The translations under genes were made by a program, and so were the position numbers. The notes under the pieces were generated by a model. It worked only from the letters and a program-made list of their open reading frames with translations. It was not told where the DNA came from and did no database searches. This document shows, piece after piece, positions 41,555 to 48,777 of a stretch of 48,777 bases of DNA. Position 1 is the first letter of the stretch, and the number at the start of each line of letters is the position of its first letter. This stretch comes from Bacillota bacterium (GTDB taxonomy: Bacteria; Bacillota; Clostridia; Peptostreptococcales; Anaerovoracaceae): NCBI GenBank assembly GCA_023415235.1, contig JAEZLP010000050.1, forward strand, positions 1 through 48,777, in the 5' to 3' direction.

Positions 41555-42853
41555 CTAAACGAATCCAAACAGTCTGGGGAGCCATAGCGACAGCCCCGGA
41601 ATGTATGTGGTTACGATCAGAGTCGGAATCCATGCAAAGAATATGTAATGCATGGTTGGCCCCATCATCTCATTAATGGGCGCATTTCCAATCCTGGAGC
41701 CAAGATAGAGGAACGGCGCTGTGGGTGGAGTAACACAGCCCAGGCCTAGATTGACCCCCATGATGGCTGCAAAATGGACCGGACTGACCCCCAGTTGAAT
41801 AACCACCGGCAGCAGAATGGGAGTACAGAGCAGAATGGCGCTGGTGTCGTCCATGAGCATTCCGATGATGATCAGAAACAGGTTGACGAACAGGATTAGA
41901 ATAAAAGTGTTTTCCGTAACCGACGTCATAGCATTCAGAATCATCTGGGGAACGTCCTCCATGATGTATAGCCTGGAAAGCATCATAACGGATAGAAGCA
42001 TGATCATGACCACTCCGGCGGTGGTGCTCGCGCTGATTACGGCATCCTTGAAGGTCTTACCGTTAAGCCCTTTATAGAACCAGATACCCACTGGCACCGT
42101 ATATACGACGGACACCGCCGCCGCTTCTGTGGGGGTAAGGAAACCGCCGTATATCCCTCCCAATATGATAATGGGTGCCACCATTGCCGGAAGGGCTCTC
42201 GTGGTTCGTTTCCCCAATGTCTTGACATAGACGGCCGGGGGCATGGGGTCTCTGAGCTTGATGTCCTGGTTTTTTCTCAGCAGCCAGAAGGTAACGGCGC
42301 TGAGCAGGATGACGAGAATGATCCCCGGAATTACCGTCGACAGGAAGCAGGCCAATACGGACTGCCCTCCGATAAAGGCGTATACGATCATATTCAGACT
42401 TGGCGGAATGAGTAGCCCTAACAGGGATGCACTGGATATGAGCGCAGCGGATACTCCTCTGGGATATCCGGCAGCCGCCATTCTGGGCAGCATAATAGTA
42501 CCGATACAGGACAGAGTCGCAAAGCCGCTGCCTGATATGGCCCCGAAAAGCGCGCAGGAAATGACCATGACCGCTCCGAGACCGCCTTTGACACGGCCTA
42601 CAAACATTTCAACCCAGTTGATGAGCCCTTCTCCGATTCCGCTTTTCTCCATAAGGCTTCCCGCCAGGATGAAAAGAGGGATCGCAACCAGGATCAGAGA
42701 GCTTACCTTGCTGAAGCCGTAGGGCAAAAGGAACGTATAGTCATATCCGCCTCCGACGACGATGACAAGAGAGGAAGCAAAGAAGGCAAAGGGGATCGGA
42801 ACTCCCAGCAGTAAAATCACAACAAGTACGATAACAGCAATTGTTACGAGCAT
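41555..42853 (-). CDS. dctM: TRAP transporter large permease (DctM)
   Basis: Twelve-helix ion-coupled permease of 432 residues, the translocation subunit of a tripartite ATP-independent periplasmic transporter. Family features: VPIPFAFFASSLVIVVGG near the start, IPLFILAGSLMEKSGIGEGLINW, the GSGFATLSCIGTIMLPRM loop, LLGLLIPPSLNMIVYAFI, FLTPTEAAAVSVVYT and near the end MGVNLGLGCVTPPTAPFLYLG, all typical of DctM. It ends the dctP-dctQ-dctM operon, three bases after dctQ. Substrate, usually an organic acid, is not determined by sequence. Confidence 0.93.
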   Translation of the reverse strand: MLVTIAVIVLVVILLLGVPIPFAFFASSLVIVVGGGYDYTFLLPYGFSKVSSLILVAIPLFILAGSLMEKSGIGEGLINWVEMFVGRVKGGLGAVMVISCALFGAISGSGFATLSCIGTIMLPRMAAAGYPRGVSAALISSASLLGLLIPPSLNMIVYAFIGGQSVLACFLSTVIPGIILVILLSAVTFWLLRKNQDIKLRDPMPPAVYVKTLGKRTTRALPAMVAPIIILGGIYGGFLTPTEAAAVSVVYTVPVGIWFYKGLNGKTFKDAVISASTTAGVVMIMLLSVMMLSRLYIMEDVPQMILNAMTSVTENTFILILFVNLFLIIIGMLMDDTSAILLCTPILLPVVIQLGVSPVHFAAIMGVNLGLGCVTPPTAPFLYLGSRIGNAPINEMMGPTMHYIFFAWIPTLIVTTYIPGLSLWLPRLFGFV

Positions 42854-42856
42854 GCA

Positions 42857-43408
42857 TTATACCCCCTTCGCATCGTCAGACGGGCCTTCGATGGGAGCCA
42901 TCTTTCTGACATATTTTACGAGATAGGTTTTAAAATCATCATAGATATAGACCGCGTGGTAAAAGCTGGCTACAACCAGTCCGAAAAGAAGCGAGGACTG
43001 GGACACGGTCATTGGGATTCTCCAGACCGGCGTCTTGTTTTCCATAATGATGGTCCATTGGAAAAGCTGAAGCGCCCACCCAAGAAAAATCAGCCCTAAA
43101 ACCAGGGAAAGAGTATTTCTAATAAGTGCTAGCAATGTTTTCAAGCGTCCCTCCGGCATCATTACCACGATGACGTCCGCTTTAATATGACTGTCCTCAT
43201 AGCTTCCGTAGGCTGTACCCAGCATATACAGCCAGAAGGCGCAGATGATCAGGATTTCTTCATAGCCCAGGAAGTTGACATTCAGCTCTCTGGTTATGAC
43301 GGCAGCAAAGGTAATCAGTGTTACCAGAACTGAGGATATAATCAGGCCGGCCCGGAGGAATTTCACCAATCCCCTCCAGAAGGCCGATCTTTCCAATTTA
43401 TTTTCCAT
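42857..43408 (-). CDS. dctQ: TRAP transporter small permease (DctQ)
   Basis: Four-helix subunit of 183 residues. TM1 LRAGLIISSVLVTLITFAAV, then NFLGYEEILIICAFWLYMLG with the family Glu-Glu pair, SHIKADVIVVMMP and two further helices. The C-terminus is a basic and then acidic tail. It partners DctM; it follows dctP by 91 bases. Confidence 0.9.
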   Translation of the reverse strand: MENKLERSAFWRGLVKFLRAGLIISSVLVTLITFAAVITRELNVNFLGYEEILIICAFWLYMLGTAYGSYEDSHIKADVIVVMMPEGRLKTLLALIRNTLSLVLGLIFLGWALQLFQWTIIMENKTPVWRIPMTVSQSSLLFGLVVASFYHAVYIYDDFKTYLVKYVRKMAPIEGPSDDAKGV

Positions 43409-43499
43409 GTATGGTCTCCTTTCTTGTCTTTGTCAAACCAAAGGGAAGGCGGGCCTTCCCTTTGATTGATACAGTTTCGGAGAAGAAAATGATTGCGGG

Positions 43500-44549
43500 T
43501 TATAGTTTTTCCACTTCGGCTCTCATGCCGTCCATAAGCTCCTTAGTCAGGAGTTCTTCCAGCTTCGGCCAGGACTTTTCACGAACATAATTTGCATAGG
43601 CGTCGATTTCCTCAGGAGTGAACTCATAAACTTTCACGCCGTAGTCGTCGGTCAGCTTCTTCTTGTAATTCTCTTCATTTTCCTTTGCCAGATCAAAGCT
43701 CTTGAGACTCTGTTCCTGGAAAACTGCAATTAAGGTTTCCGCATCTTCCGGGGTAAGTTTTGCCAGCGATTTTTCGCTGACTACATAGCTGGTTGCTTCC
43801 GCGTGTATGTAATTGACATACATATGCTTAATTACCTGTCCGACCCAAGCATAGTTCATATTCGGGGTGCCACCGACCCAGCCGTCAACAACTTTAGTCT
43901 GAATGGCGGTAGGAACCTCAGCATAGGGAACAGTGATGGGATTGAAGCCCAGGTCCTCCTGCGCCACACGGAATGTAGCCATGGCCGGACTTCTCGTCTT
44001 TACTTTCTTATTGGTTCCTGGGGTAGTCATGCCGCTGGGCTCCGTAACAAAGCCCATACCGATGAAGCCTTCCAGTACGGTTCCCAGGAACTTGACTCCG
44101 TTCTGCGCCGTCAGCTCGCCAAGTACTCCCGACAGGTAGGAATCAGGCGCATACAGAATCTTGGCTTCTTCAAAGTTTTTTGCGTAATATGGAACATACG
44201 CCGCTCCCAGCCTTGCATCAAGAGCGTCCGGAATGGTGATCTGTCCCAGGTCGATGGTGCCTCTGACGATCTCCTCATAGACGGTTTCATACCCGCCCAG
44301 CTGGCTTGCCGGGAAGTATTCCACCTTGACTCTGCCCTCTGTTCTTTCCTCCACCATAGCGCATGCTTCCTCGTTAAGGCCTGTCGCAATGTGTTCCAGC
44401 GGCGCATCGGAAGCCAGTCTCAGCACAATCGGTTCTCCACTCTCTCCGCCGGACTCGGCACCGCCGCCTCCTCCGCCGCCGCATCCCGTAAATCCAGTCA
44501 GCACCAAAGCCAGGGTCAATAGAATCACAATCAACTTTTTCATTCTCAT
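43500..44549 (-). CDS. dctP: TRAP transporter substrate-binding lipoprotein (DctP)
   Basis: Extracellular solute receptor of 349 residues. A lipoprotein signal (MKKLIVILLTLALVLTGFTGC, Cys 23) is followed by a Gly-rich linker, as needed to anchor the receptor in a Gram-positive membrane. DctP features: LNEEACAMVEERTEGRVKVE, PASQLGGYETVYEEIVRGTI, KVKTRSPAMATFRVAQEDLG and TAIQTKVVDGWVG, which includes the conserved Arg contacting a carboxylate. AGGAG lies five bases before the ATG. Ligand unknown. Confidence 0.93.
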   Translation of the reverse strand: MRMKKLIVILLTLALVLTGFTGCGGGGGGGAESGGESGEPIVLRLASDAPLEHIATGLNEEACAMVEERTEGRVKVEYFPASQLGGYETVYEEIVRGTIDLGQITIPDALDARLGAAYVPYYAKNFEEAKILYAPDSYLSGVLGELTAQNGVKFLGTVLEGFIGMGFVTEPSGMTTPGTNKKVKTRSPAMATFRVAQEDLGFNPITVPYAEVPTAIQTKVVDGWVGGTPNMNYAWVGQVIKHMYVNYIHAEATSYVVSEKSLAKLTPEDAETLIAVFQEQSLKSFDLAKENEENYKKKLTDDYGVKVYEFTPEEIDAYANYVREKSWPKLEELLTKELMDGMRAEVEKL

Positions 44550-44621
44550 TCTTTCTCCTCTCTACAATTCGATGGAATAGGGATCTGTTGTTGTTTATGT
44601 ATTCCTTCCGTATTTCGAATG

Positions 44622-44652
44622 ATTCCTCCTCCTTCTTCTCCTTTCTTTCGCA
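44622..44652 (-). other. Purine-rich stretch in the dctP leader
   Basis: The minus strand reads as several GGAG units within about 30 bases (GAAAGGAGAAGAAGGAGGAGG), some 75 bases before dctP and with no start codon suitably placed. Its role, if any, is unknown. Confidence 0.35.
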
Positions 44653-44690
44653 AAAAAAATATTAGCTTATATTAATTAAGCTAATATTAC
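44650..44690 (-). terminator. AT-rich palindrome with U-tract: symporter terminator or dctP operator
   Basis: Perfect 12-bp arms AATATTAGCTTA (44658-44669) and TAAGCTAATATT (44677-44688), 7-nt loop, then eight U in the minus-strand RNA. It lies about 105 bases after the symporter stop. The dctP promoter -10 overlaps it. Confidence 0.7.
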
Positions 44691-44712
44691 GATTATTCTG
44701 ACAATTTCACAA
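44684..44712 (-). promoter_or_regulatory. Possible promoter of the TRAP operon
   Basis: Minus strand TTGTGA (44712-44707), 17-nt spacer, TAATAT (44689-44684). The -10 is the first half of the palindrome at 44658-44688, so a bound regulator would block it. Confidence 0.45.
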
Positions 44713-44792
44713 GGCTTATCGGGAATGATTAAGATTTCTTTATATGAAATTTTAAATAGTTTTTAACTTGGGGTTAGAAATTTAATCTTGTT

Positions 44793-46259
44793 TTAAATAT
44801 CTCTATCATAGTTTTCTCGATACCGTACGATCTTTTCCCTGGTTTGCATATCAGCCTCAAATACCATACTGCCTGCAATAAAGACGGCGGCATTGACCAG
44901 CAGCGCAATCACAGCGCAATAGCTTATATTCAGCTCGGTAGAAAGGGCGATTCCTGTCAATGTAAGGATTCCCGCGCTTACTCCGCATGCGGCTGCTCTT
45001 CCGTTGGAACGGTTCCAGAACAGGGCCCCTACCACCGGTACAAAAATCTGCGCCGTCCCGCTCATTCCGATCGTTCCGGTGTAGATGATCATCGGAGGGT
45101 TGTTCAAAAGCAGGATATATGCCAAGGCGGAAATAATCAATACTGACCATTTCCCTACAGAAACGAGTCTTTTTTCCGAAGCGCTGATATTGATATACCG
45201 TTTGTGGATATCCATGGTGTAAACAGCCGCCACCGCATGGATCTGGGAATTTGCTGTGGAGAGGGCTGCGGAGGCAACTCCGCAGAACAGAACCGCGCTG
45301 AGCACCACATCCCCGTGCTCCCATAGCATGACCGGGATGATGCTGTCCGTCTTTTGGATTCCAGGAGCCGTGACGATACCCGCGCTGCCCGCGAAGAGTG
45401 TTCCGATGCACTGAATCGCGGTGATGCAGATGAGAAGCGGTATCAAATCAAAATGCTTTTTCTTATCCGCAGAGTAGAACCGGAGCCACATGGGAGGGCC
45501 CATCAAGGCGCCGATGGGAACGGTAATGAACATGGCCAGCCAAAGAAGGGGCCCTGCATTTCCTTTCGGTCCGGGGAGCGTCACGTTTCTCACATCCGCC
45601 TCAGCGATAGTCCGGAATACCGTTTCGACACCCCCTGCCTTATTAATTAGAAAAAAGCCGATAAACAGCATGGATAGAAATAAGCATAGCCCGTAGAAAA
45701 TATCAGTCATGGCCACAGCACGCAATCCGCCCGCCCATAGGTAGATGATTATGATCAGGTAAAAAATCAACCCGGACATCCTCCATGGAATCAGACCGTT
45801 TGAGGCAATTTCGATGATATAGGCTCCGCCGGACAACTGGATCTGCAGATAGGGAATCGTAAACAGAATCATGATCACCGTCACCATAAGATTCAACGGC
45901 TTGAAATGATAGATGTCATCAAAGAAATCGGTGGGGGTGATGTAATGATTGCTTTTGCCGTAATGCCACACCCTTTTTCCGATCATCATAAAAAGCAGTC
46001 CGAACAGCACATCCCACCCAAATGCCGTCATATAGACCGGGCCCATGGCATAAAAATATCCGCTTGCTCCAAGAAAAGCAAAAGCGCTCATCCATGTGGC
46101 ATACACGGTAAAAAACAGCATGAAAGCCGGCATCCTTCTGCTATGTACAAAAAAATCCTCCAGAGTCGGAATCGATCTGTTTCTGGCAATTTCTGCAAAA
46201 ATCAGGGGGATAAACGCAAAAGCAAAAACGATCATAAGCACGGGAGTGGAAGCGACCAT
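44793..46259 (-). CDS. Sodium:solute symporter family protein (second)
   Basis: Membrane protein of 488 residues, about 13 TM helices, of the SSS family; not a duplicate of the one at 6164. Features: SIPTLEDFFVHSRRMPAFML (SSS start), FTVYATWMSAFAFLGASGYF, LRAVAMTDIFYGLCLFLSML (the T-D segment), and LFCGVASAALSTANSQIHAV, the TM8-like Na+ site with several Ser. The C-terminus is polar (REKIVRYRENYDRDI). It sits before the TRAP operon and divergent from a histidine kinase; a shared organic acid substrate or kinase control is possible but only inferred. Confidence 0.86.
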   Translation of the reverse strand: MVASTPVLMIVFAFAFIPLIFAEIARNRSIPTLEDFFVHSRRMPAFMLFFTVYATWMSAFAFLGASGYFYAMGPVYMTAFGWDVLFGLLFMMIGKRVWHYGKSNHYITPTDFFDDIYHFKPLNLMVTVIMILFTIPYLQIQLSGGAYIIEIASNGLIPWRMSGLIFYLIIIIYLWAGGLRAVAMTDIFYGLCLFLSMLFIGFFLINKAGGVETVFRTIAEADVRNVTLPGPKGNAGPLLWLAMFITVPIGALMGPPMWLRFYSADKKKHFDLIPLLICITAIQCIGTLFAGSAGIVTAPGIQKTDSIIPVMLWEHGDVVLSAVLFCGVASAALSTANSQIHAVAAVYTMDIHKRYINISASEKRLVSVGKWSVLIISALAYILLLNNPPMIIYTGTIGMSGTAQIFVPVVGALFWNRSNGRAAACGVSAGILTLTGIALSTELNISYCAVIALLVNAAVFIAGSMVFEADMQTREKIVRYRENYDRDI

Positions 46260-46293
46260 ATCAGAACCTTTCCCTTTATTATCAGAATTTTAC

Positions 46294-46321
46294 TTTATTA
46301 TAGCACGGGTTTCAGATATAA
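46294..46321 (+). promoter_or_regulatory. Possible promoters in the symporter-kinase divergent region
   Basis: On the plus strand TATAAT (46316-46321) has a weak -35 (TTTATT) 17 bases upstream and could serve the histidine kinase. On the minus strand a TATAAT (46302-46297) has TTCATT 17 bases upstream and could serve the symporter. Both lack a good -35. Confidence 0.35.
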
Positions 46322-46395
46322 TGAAGTATGTAGCATGGATGATTTTGTACAAGTTGTATCTTACAGAATTTTACAACGAAATGGGAGGGGATTTT

Positions 46396-48126
46396 TTGTA
46401 TCTTCTCAGCGTAATCGTAACGTTTATCATTCTGACGTTGTTGATGTCCTTCGTCTATTTCTACATGTTTGCCCGCAGTCAGGAACGATATGTGCGATAC
46501 TGGGGCTTCTGTTGGGTTGCCTATTCCCTGAGCCTTCTTTTCCTGATTCTTTCCATTAACAAGAATATTGTCGAGCTGCTTGAACTGCGAAAGATATTGG
46601 ACCTGCTCAACATTCTCTTTCTGCTCTACGGAGCCTATGCCTTCATGCACGCTCAGATTCCGACCTACTGGAACCGGTTCTTCCTTTACATAACCATGTG
46701 GCATCTGCTCGGAGTATATTACAACTTTGACGATCTGTCCATCTACCTGCCTGCTTCCATGTACCAGATCATCATCACCGTAGTTCTCTGTTATCTCGTA
46801 TATCAATACTGGAAAGTGCCCGTTTTTGAAAAAGCGCTCTGCATTCTGGTCTTCCTTCTCTGGGGGATGGGAAAAGCGGCATTGTCTATTCTTGAGGTAT
46901 ATTATTACGAAATTTCATCGCTATACCTGATGGAAATCATCTTTTCCAACCTTCTCAACTTTTCCATCTTTGTAATCTATCTTCAGAAAACCAGAGACGA
47001 GCTTACCTTTGCAGACCGTTTGTACCGAATCATCGCGGAAAATGCTACCGATGCGATCTTTTATTATACTTTGGATCCGAAGCCCGCTTTTACCTATGTA
47101 TCTCCCTCCGTGGAATCGCTGACGGGCTTTGCGCCGGAGGTCTTTTACCAGAATCCGAGGTTTTATCTTGAAATCATCGATTCGGAGCATTTTGAAGCAG
47201 CGGAAACCATTTTCAGCGGAAGACAGCTATCTGAAGCGGAAAGCGCATTTCTCTTTCATCACAGGAACGGAACCGTCTTCTGGGGCGAGTTCAACAGTTC
47301 TATTATATACAAAGATGGTGTTCCCGTTGCCGTGGAAGGGATCATCCGCGATGTGACACGGATGAAAAATGCCGAAAACCAACTGCGTTCCGCTAAGCAG
47401 TCCAGAGATTTGCTGCTTTCCTATATATCCCACGAGCTGAAAACGCCGATTACCTCAATCCTTGGTTATGTCAACGCATTGAACGACGGTACCGTAACAG
47501 CGACGAAAGAACGGAATGCCGCTCTGGAAATCATCTCCTCCAAGGCGCTGCTGTTGGAGCATCTGATCAACGATCTGTTTCAATTGTCCAAGCTGGAAAG
47601 CAATCAGTTTTCTTTCAATTTTATGCATATATCCGCGCTGGAGCTGTCCCGGGATCTCCTTGGAAAGCATCTGCTTGATATAAAATCCGCTGGGATCAAA
47701 CCGATCGTAGATCTGGATTCCCAGGCGCTGGCTGACCGATATATCATAGCCGACCCCAAAAGGATCGACCAGGTCTTTTCCAATATTATATTCAATGCCA
47801 TCAAATATACGGAGGTCAATGATAGGATCAAAATAAAATTCGGAGTTGATCAGAGCTTGAAAAATTACACAGTTTCCGTTTCCGACAGCGGAATCGGAAT
47901 ACCACAGGAGGATCTCCCCTACATTTTTGACCGGTTCTTCAAAGCCCATACTCCGGTCCGCCTAGGCAAGGAAACGGGAAGCGGTCTGGGATTGACGATC
48001 TCAAAGGAAATCATAGGAGCCCACAAGGGTACGATTTCAGCGAAAAGCAATCTGGGGAAGGGCAGCACCTTTACCTTCACGATTCCGTTTTATTTTGATG
48101 AGCATTATCAAACAGAAACATTTTGA
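46396..48126 (+). CDS. Sensor histidine kinase with 7-TM input and PAS domain
   Basis: 576 residues from a TTG start at 46396. Order: seven TM helices (about 1-26, 35-54, 65-84, 94-110, 117-138, 146-170, 174-196), PAS domain (about 205-325; RIIAENATDAIFYYTLDPKP, FWGEFNSSIIYKDGVP), HisKA with phospho-acceptor His 346 in LLSYISHELKTPITSILGYV, and an HATPase with FSNIIFNAIKYTE (N box), VSDSGIGIPQEDL (G1), FDRFF and GKETGSGLGLTIS (G2). The TTG is chosen because GGGAGGGG sits seven bases before it; ATG at 46381 overlaps that site and ATG 46321 has none, while a longer extension runs into the opposite symporter gene. A response regulator gene follows by 37 bases. Confidence 0.88.
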   Translation: MYLLSVIVTFIILTLLMSFVYFYMFARSQERYVRYWGFCWVAYSLSLLFLILSINKNIVELLELRKILDLLNILFLLYGAYAFMHAQIPTYWNRFFLYITMWHLLGVYYNFDDLSIYLPASMYQIIITVVLCYLVYQYWKVPVFEKALCILVFLLWGMGKAALSILEVYYYEISSLYLMEIIFSNLLNFSIFVIYLQKTRDELTFADRLYRIIAENATDAIFYYTLDPKPAFTYVSPSVESLTGFAPEVFYQNPRFYLEIIDSEHFEAAETIFSGRQLSEAESAFLFHHRNGTVFWGEFNSSIIYKDGVPVAVEGIIRDVTRMKNAENQLRSAKQSRDLLLSYISHELKTPITSILGYVNALNDGTVTATKERNAALEIISSKALLLEHLINDLFQLSKLESNQFSFNFMHISALELSRDLLGKHLLDIKSAGIKPIVDLDSQALADRYIIADPKRIDQVFSNIIFNAIKYTEVNDRIKIKFGVDQSLKNYTVSVSDSGIGIPQEDLPYIFDRFFKAHTPVRLGKETGSGLGLTISKEIIGAHKGTISAKSNLGKGSTFTFTIPFYFDEHYQTETF

Positions 48127-48163
48127 TACTAATTTATAATTTTGATGGATAAGGAGTTGAACC

Positions 48164-48777
48164 ATGGCAGGTGAAAAAATACTGATCATCGATGATGAAA
48201 AACCGATCAATGATCTGATCAGGTCCTATCTTATGAAGGAAGGATTTATTCCCTTTTCCGCCTATACCGGGCAGGAGGCGCTGAAGCTGATCCAAACGGA
48301 AAAGCCCGATCTGATCATTCTGGATATTATGCTGCCTGATGTGGAGGGTGTTGATCTTTGTCTTGAAATCCGCAAGACAAATAACTCGCCCATCCTGTTT
48401 TTAAGCTGCAAATCCGAGGAAATCGACAAGATTATTGCCCTTTCCGTCGGAGGCGACGATTATCTGACCAAGCCCTTCCTGCCAGGAGAATTGATCGCAA
48501 GGATCAAAGCCCATCTCAGAAGGCAGAAATCATCCGCCTCAAAGCAGATACCCCATGATGAGATCCTTGAGTTTCCGGGCTTGTCAATCAACCTTCAGAC
48601 CCGGGAGGTGTATTCGGAGGGGCTGCCTGTCAGTCTGACGGCAAAGGAATATGATATTCTTATGCTGCTGATCCAGAATCCGAAAAGAATTTTCACCGCA
48701 GAACAGATCTTTGAACTGGTCTGGAAAACAACCAGTCTCGGCGGGGACACCCGTACGGTCATGGTCTACATCAGCAC
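48164..48777 (+). CDS. OmpR-family response regulator (C-terminus cut by window edge)
   Basis: Partner of the kinase above. The visible 204 residues give a receiver domain (ILIIDDEKPINDLI with the acidic pair, phospho-Asp in LIILDIMLPDVEGVD, Thr/Ser-like switch LFLSCKS, and Lys in YLTKPFLPGEL) and most of an OmpR-type winged helix (SLTAKEYDILMLLIQNPKRI, then TRTVMVYIS). AAGGAG lies seven bases before the ATG. Only the last few residues are missing. Its targets are unknown; no other gene follows in the window. Confidence 0.92.
   Translation, partial: MAGEKILIIDDEKPINDLIRSYLMKEGFIPFSAYTGQEALKLIQTEKPDLIILDIMLPDVEGVDLCLEIRKTNNSPILFLSCKSEEIDKIIALSVGGDDYLTKPFLPGELIARIKAHLRRQKSSASKQIPHDEILEFPGLSINLQTREVYSEGLPVSLTAKEYDILMLLIQNPKRIFTAEQIFELVWKTTSLGGDTRTVMVYIS

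Noticed and set aside
46096..46395. Long N-terminal extension of the histidine kinase
   Set aside because: Runs into the opposite symporter gene and has no RBS; the TTG at 46396 is supported by GGGAGGGG.

Overview
The window looks like a chromosomal segment of an anaerobic, Gram-positive-type Firmicute of class Clostridia. The G+C content is intermediate (my estimate by eye is high 40s percent), so a lineage such as the Anaerovoracaceae / Clostridiales family XIII is plausible but not proven. Support: GGAGG-type ribosome binding sites, sigma-A type promoters, many intrinsic terminators, a lysine riboswitch, an acetylase-type diaminopimelate pathway (DapH), a split transketolase, FtsEX with a coiled-coil M23 hydrolase, and a CsaB/TagA/DUF5693 cluster as found near S-layer and secondary wall polymer genes. 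I see no rRNA or tRNA gene, no insertion sequence, no prophage and no CRISPR array.

Layout. 1-3437 (- strand): 5' end of an isoleucyl-tRNA synthetase gene, recX with a metallo-beta-lactamase-fold protein, an EamA transporter and an orphan Sfp-type phosphopantetheinyl transferase. 3554-6056 (-): a metal-resistance pair, an ArsR/CadC-type repressor with an 11-2-11 operator and a Cd/Zn-type P-ATPase whose HMA domain is replaced by a Cys-rich tail. 6164-8262 (-): a Na+/solute symporter and a YerC-type TrpR-like regulator. 8256-11167 (+): a yybP-ykoY (Mn2+) riboswitch with attenuator driving a P2A-type Ca2+/Mn2+ ATPase. 11318-17393 (-): lysine operon lysA-lysC-dapF-dapA-dapB-dapH under a lysine riboswitch. 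17468-19939 (+): an M20 deacylase, a candidate for the deacetylase step missing from that operon, and a protein of unknown function made of two copies of one domain.

20047-25666 (-): envelope operon ftsE-ftsX-M23 hydrolase-recJ-ctpA. 25826-27287 (-): a MinD-like protein with a broken P-loop and a PrcB-domain membrane protein. 27394-33280 (-): DUF5693-csaB-tagA followed by split transketolase genes. 33346-34397 (-): toxin-antitoxin unit with a 56-residue antitoxin remnant, MazF and a small exported protein. 34403-38947 (-): nnrD, mgtE with a 29-codon leader ORF, and ilvD. 39007-41428 (+): a LysM-M28 surface peptidase. 41555-46259 (-): a DctPQM TRAP transporter and a second Na+/solute symporter. 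46396-48777 (+): a seven-TM PAS histidine kinase and a truncated OmpR-type response regulator.

How the parts work together. Two metal circuits (toxic metal efflux under CadC-like repression; Mn/Ca export under an RNA switch) sit on either side of a symporter. The lysine operon makes diaminopimelate for lysine and peptidoglycan and is read divergently from the probable deacetylase. FtsEX with its hydrolase, CtpA, CsaB/TagA and LysM-M28 all act on the envelope. The most unusual items are the duplicated-domain protein, the RHH-less antitoxin, the P-loop-defective MinD-like protein, the Shine-Dalgarno-sequestering hairpin before the PrcB gene, the mgtE leader ORF, and two palindromes that could be either terminators or operators.
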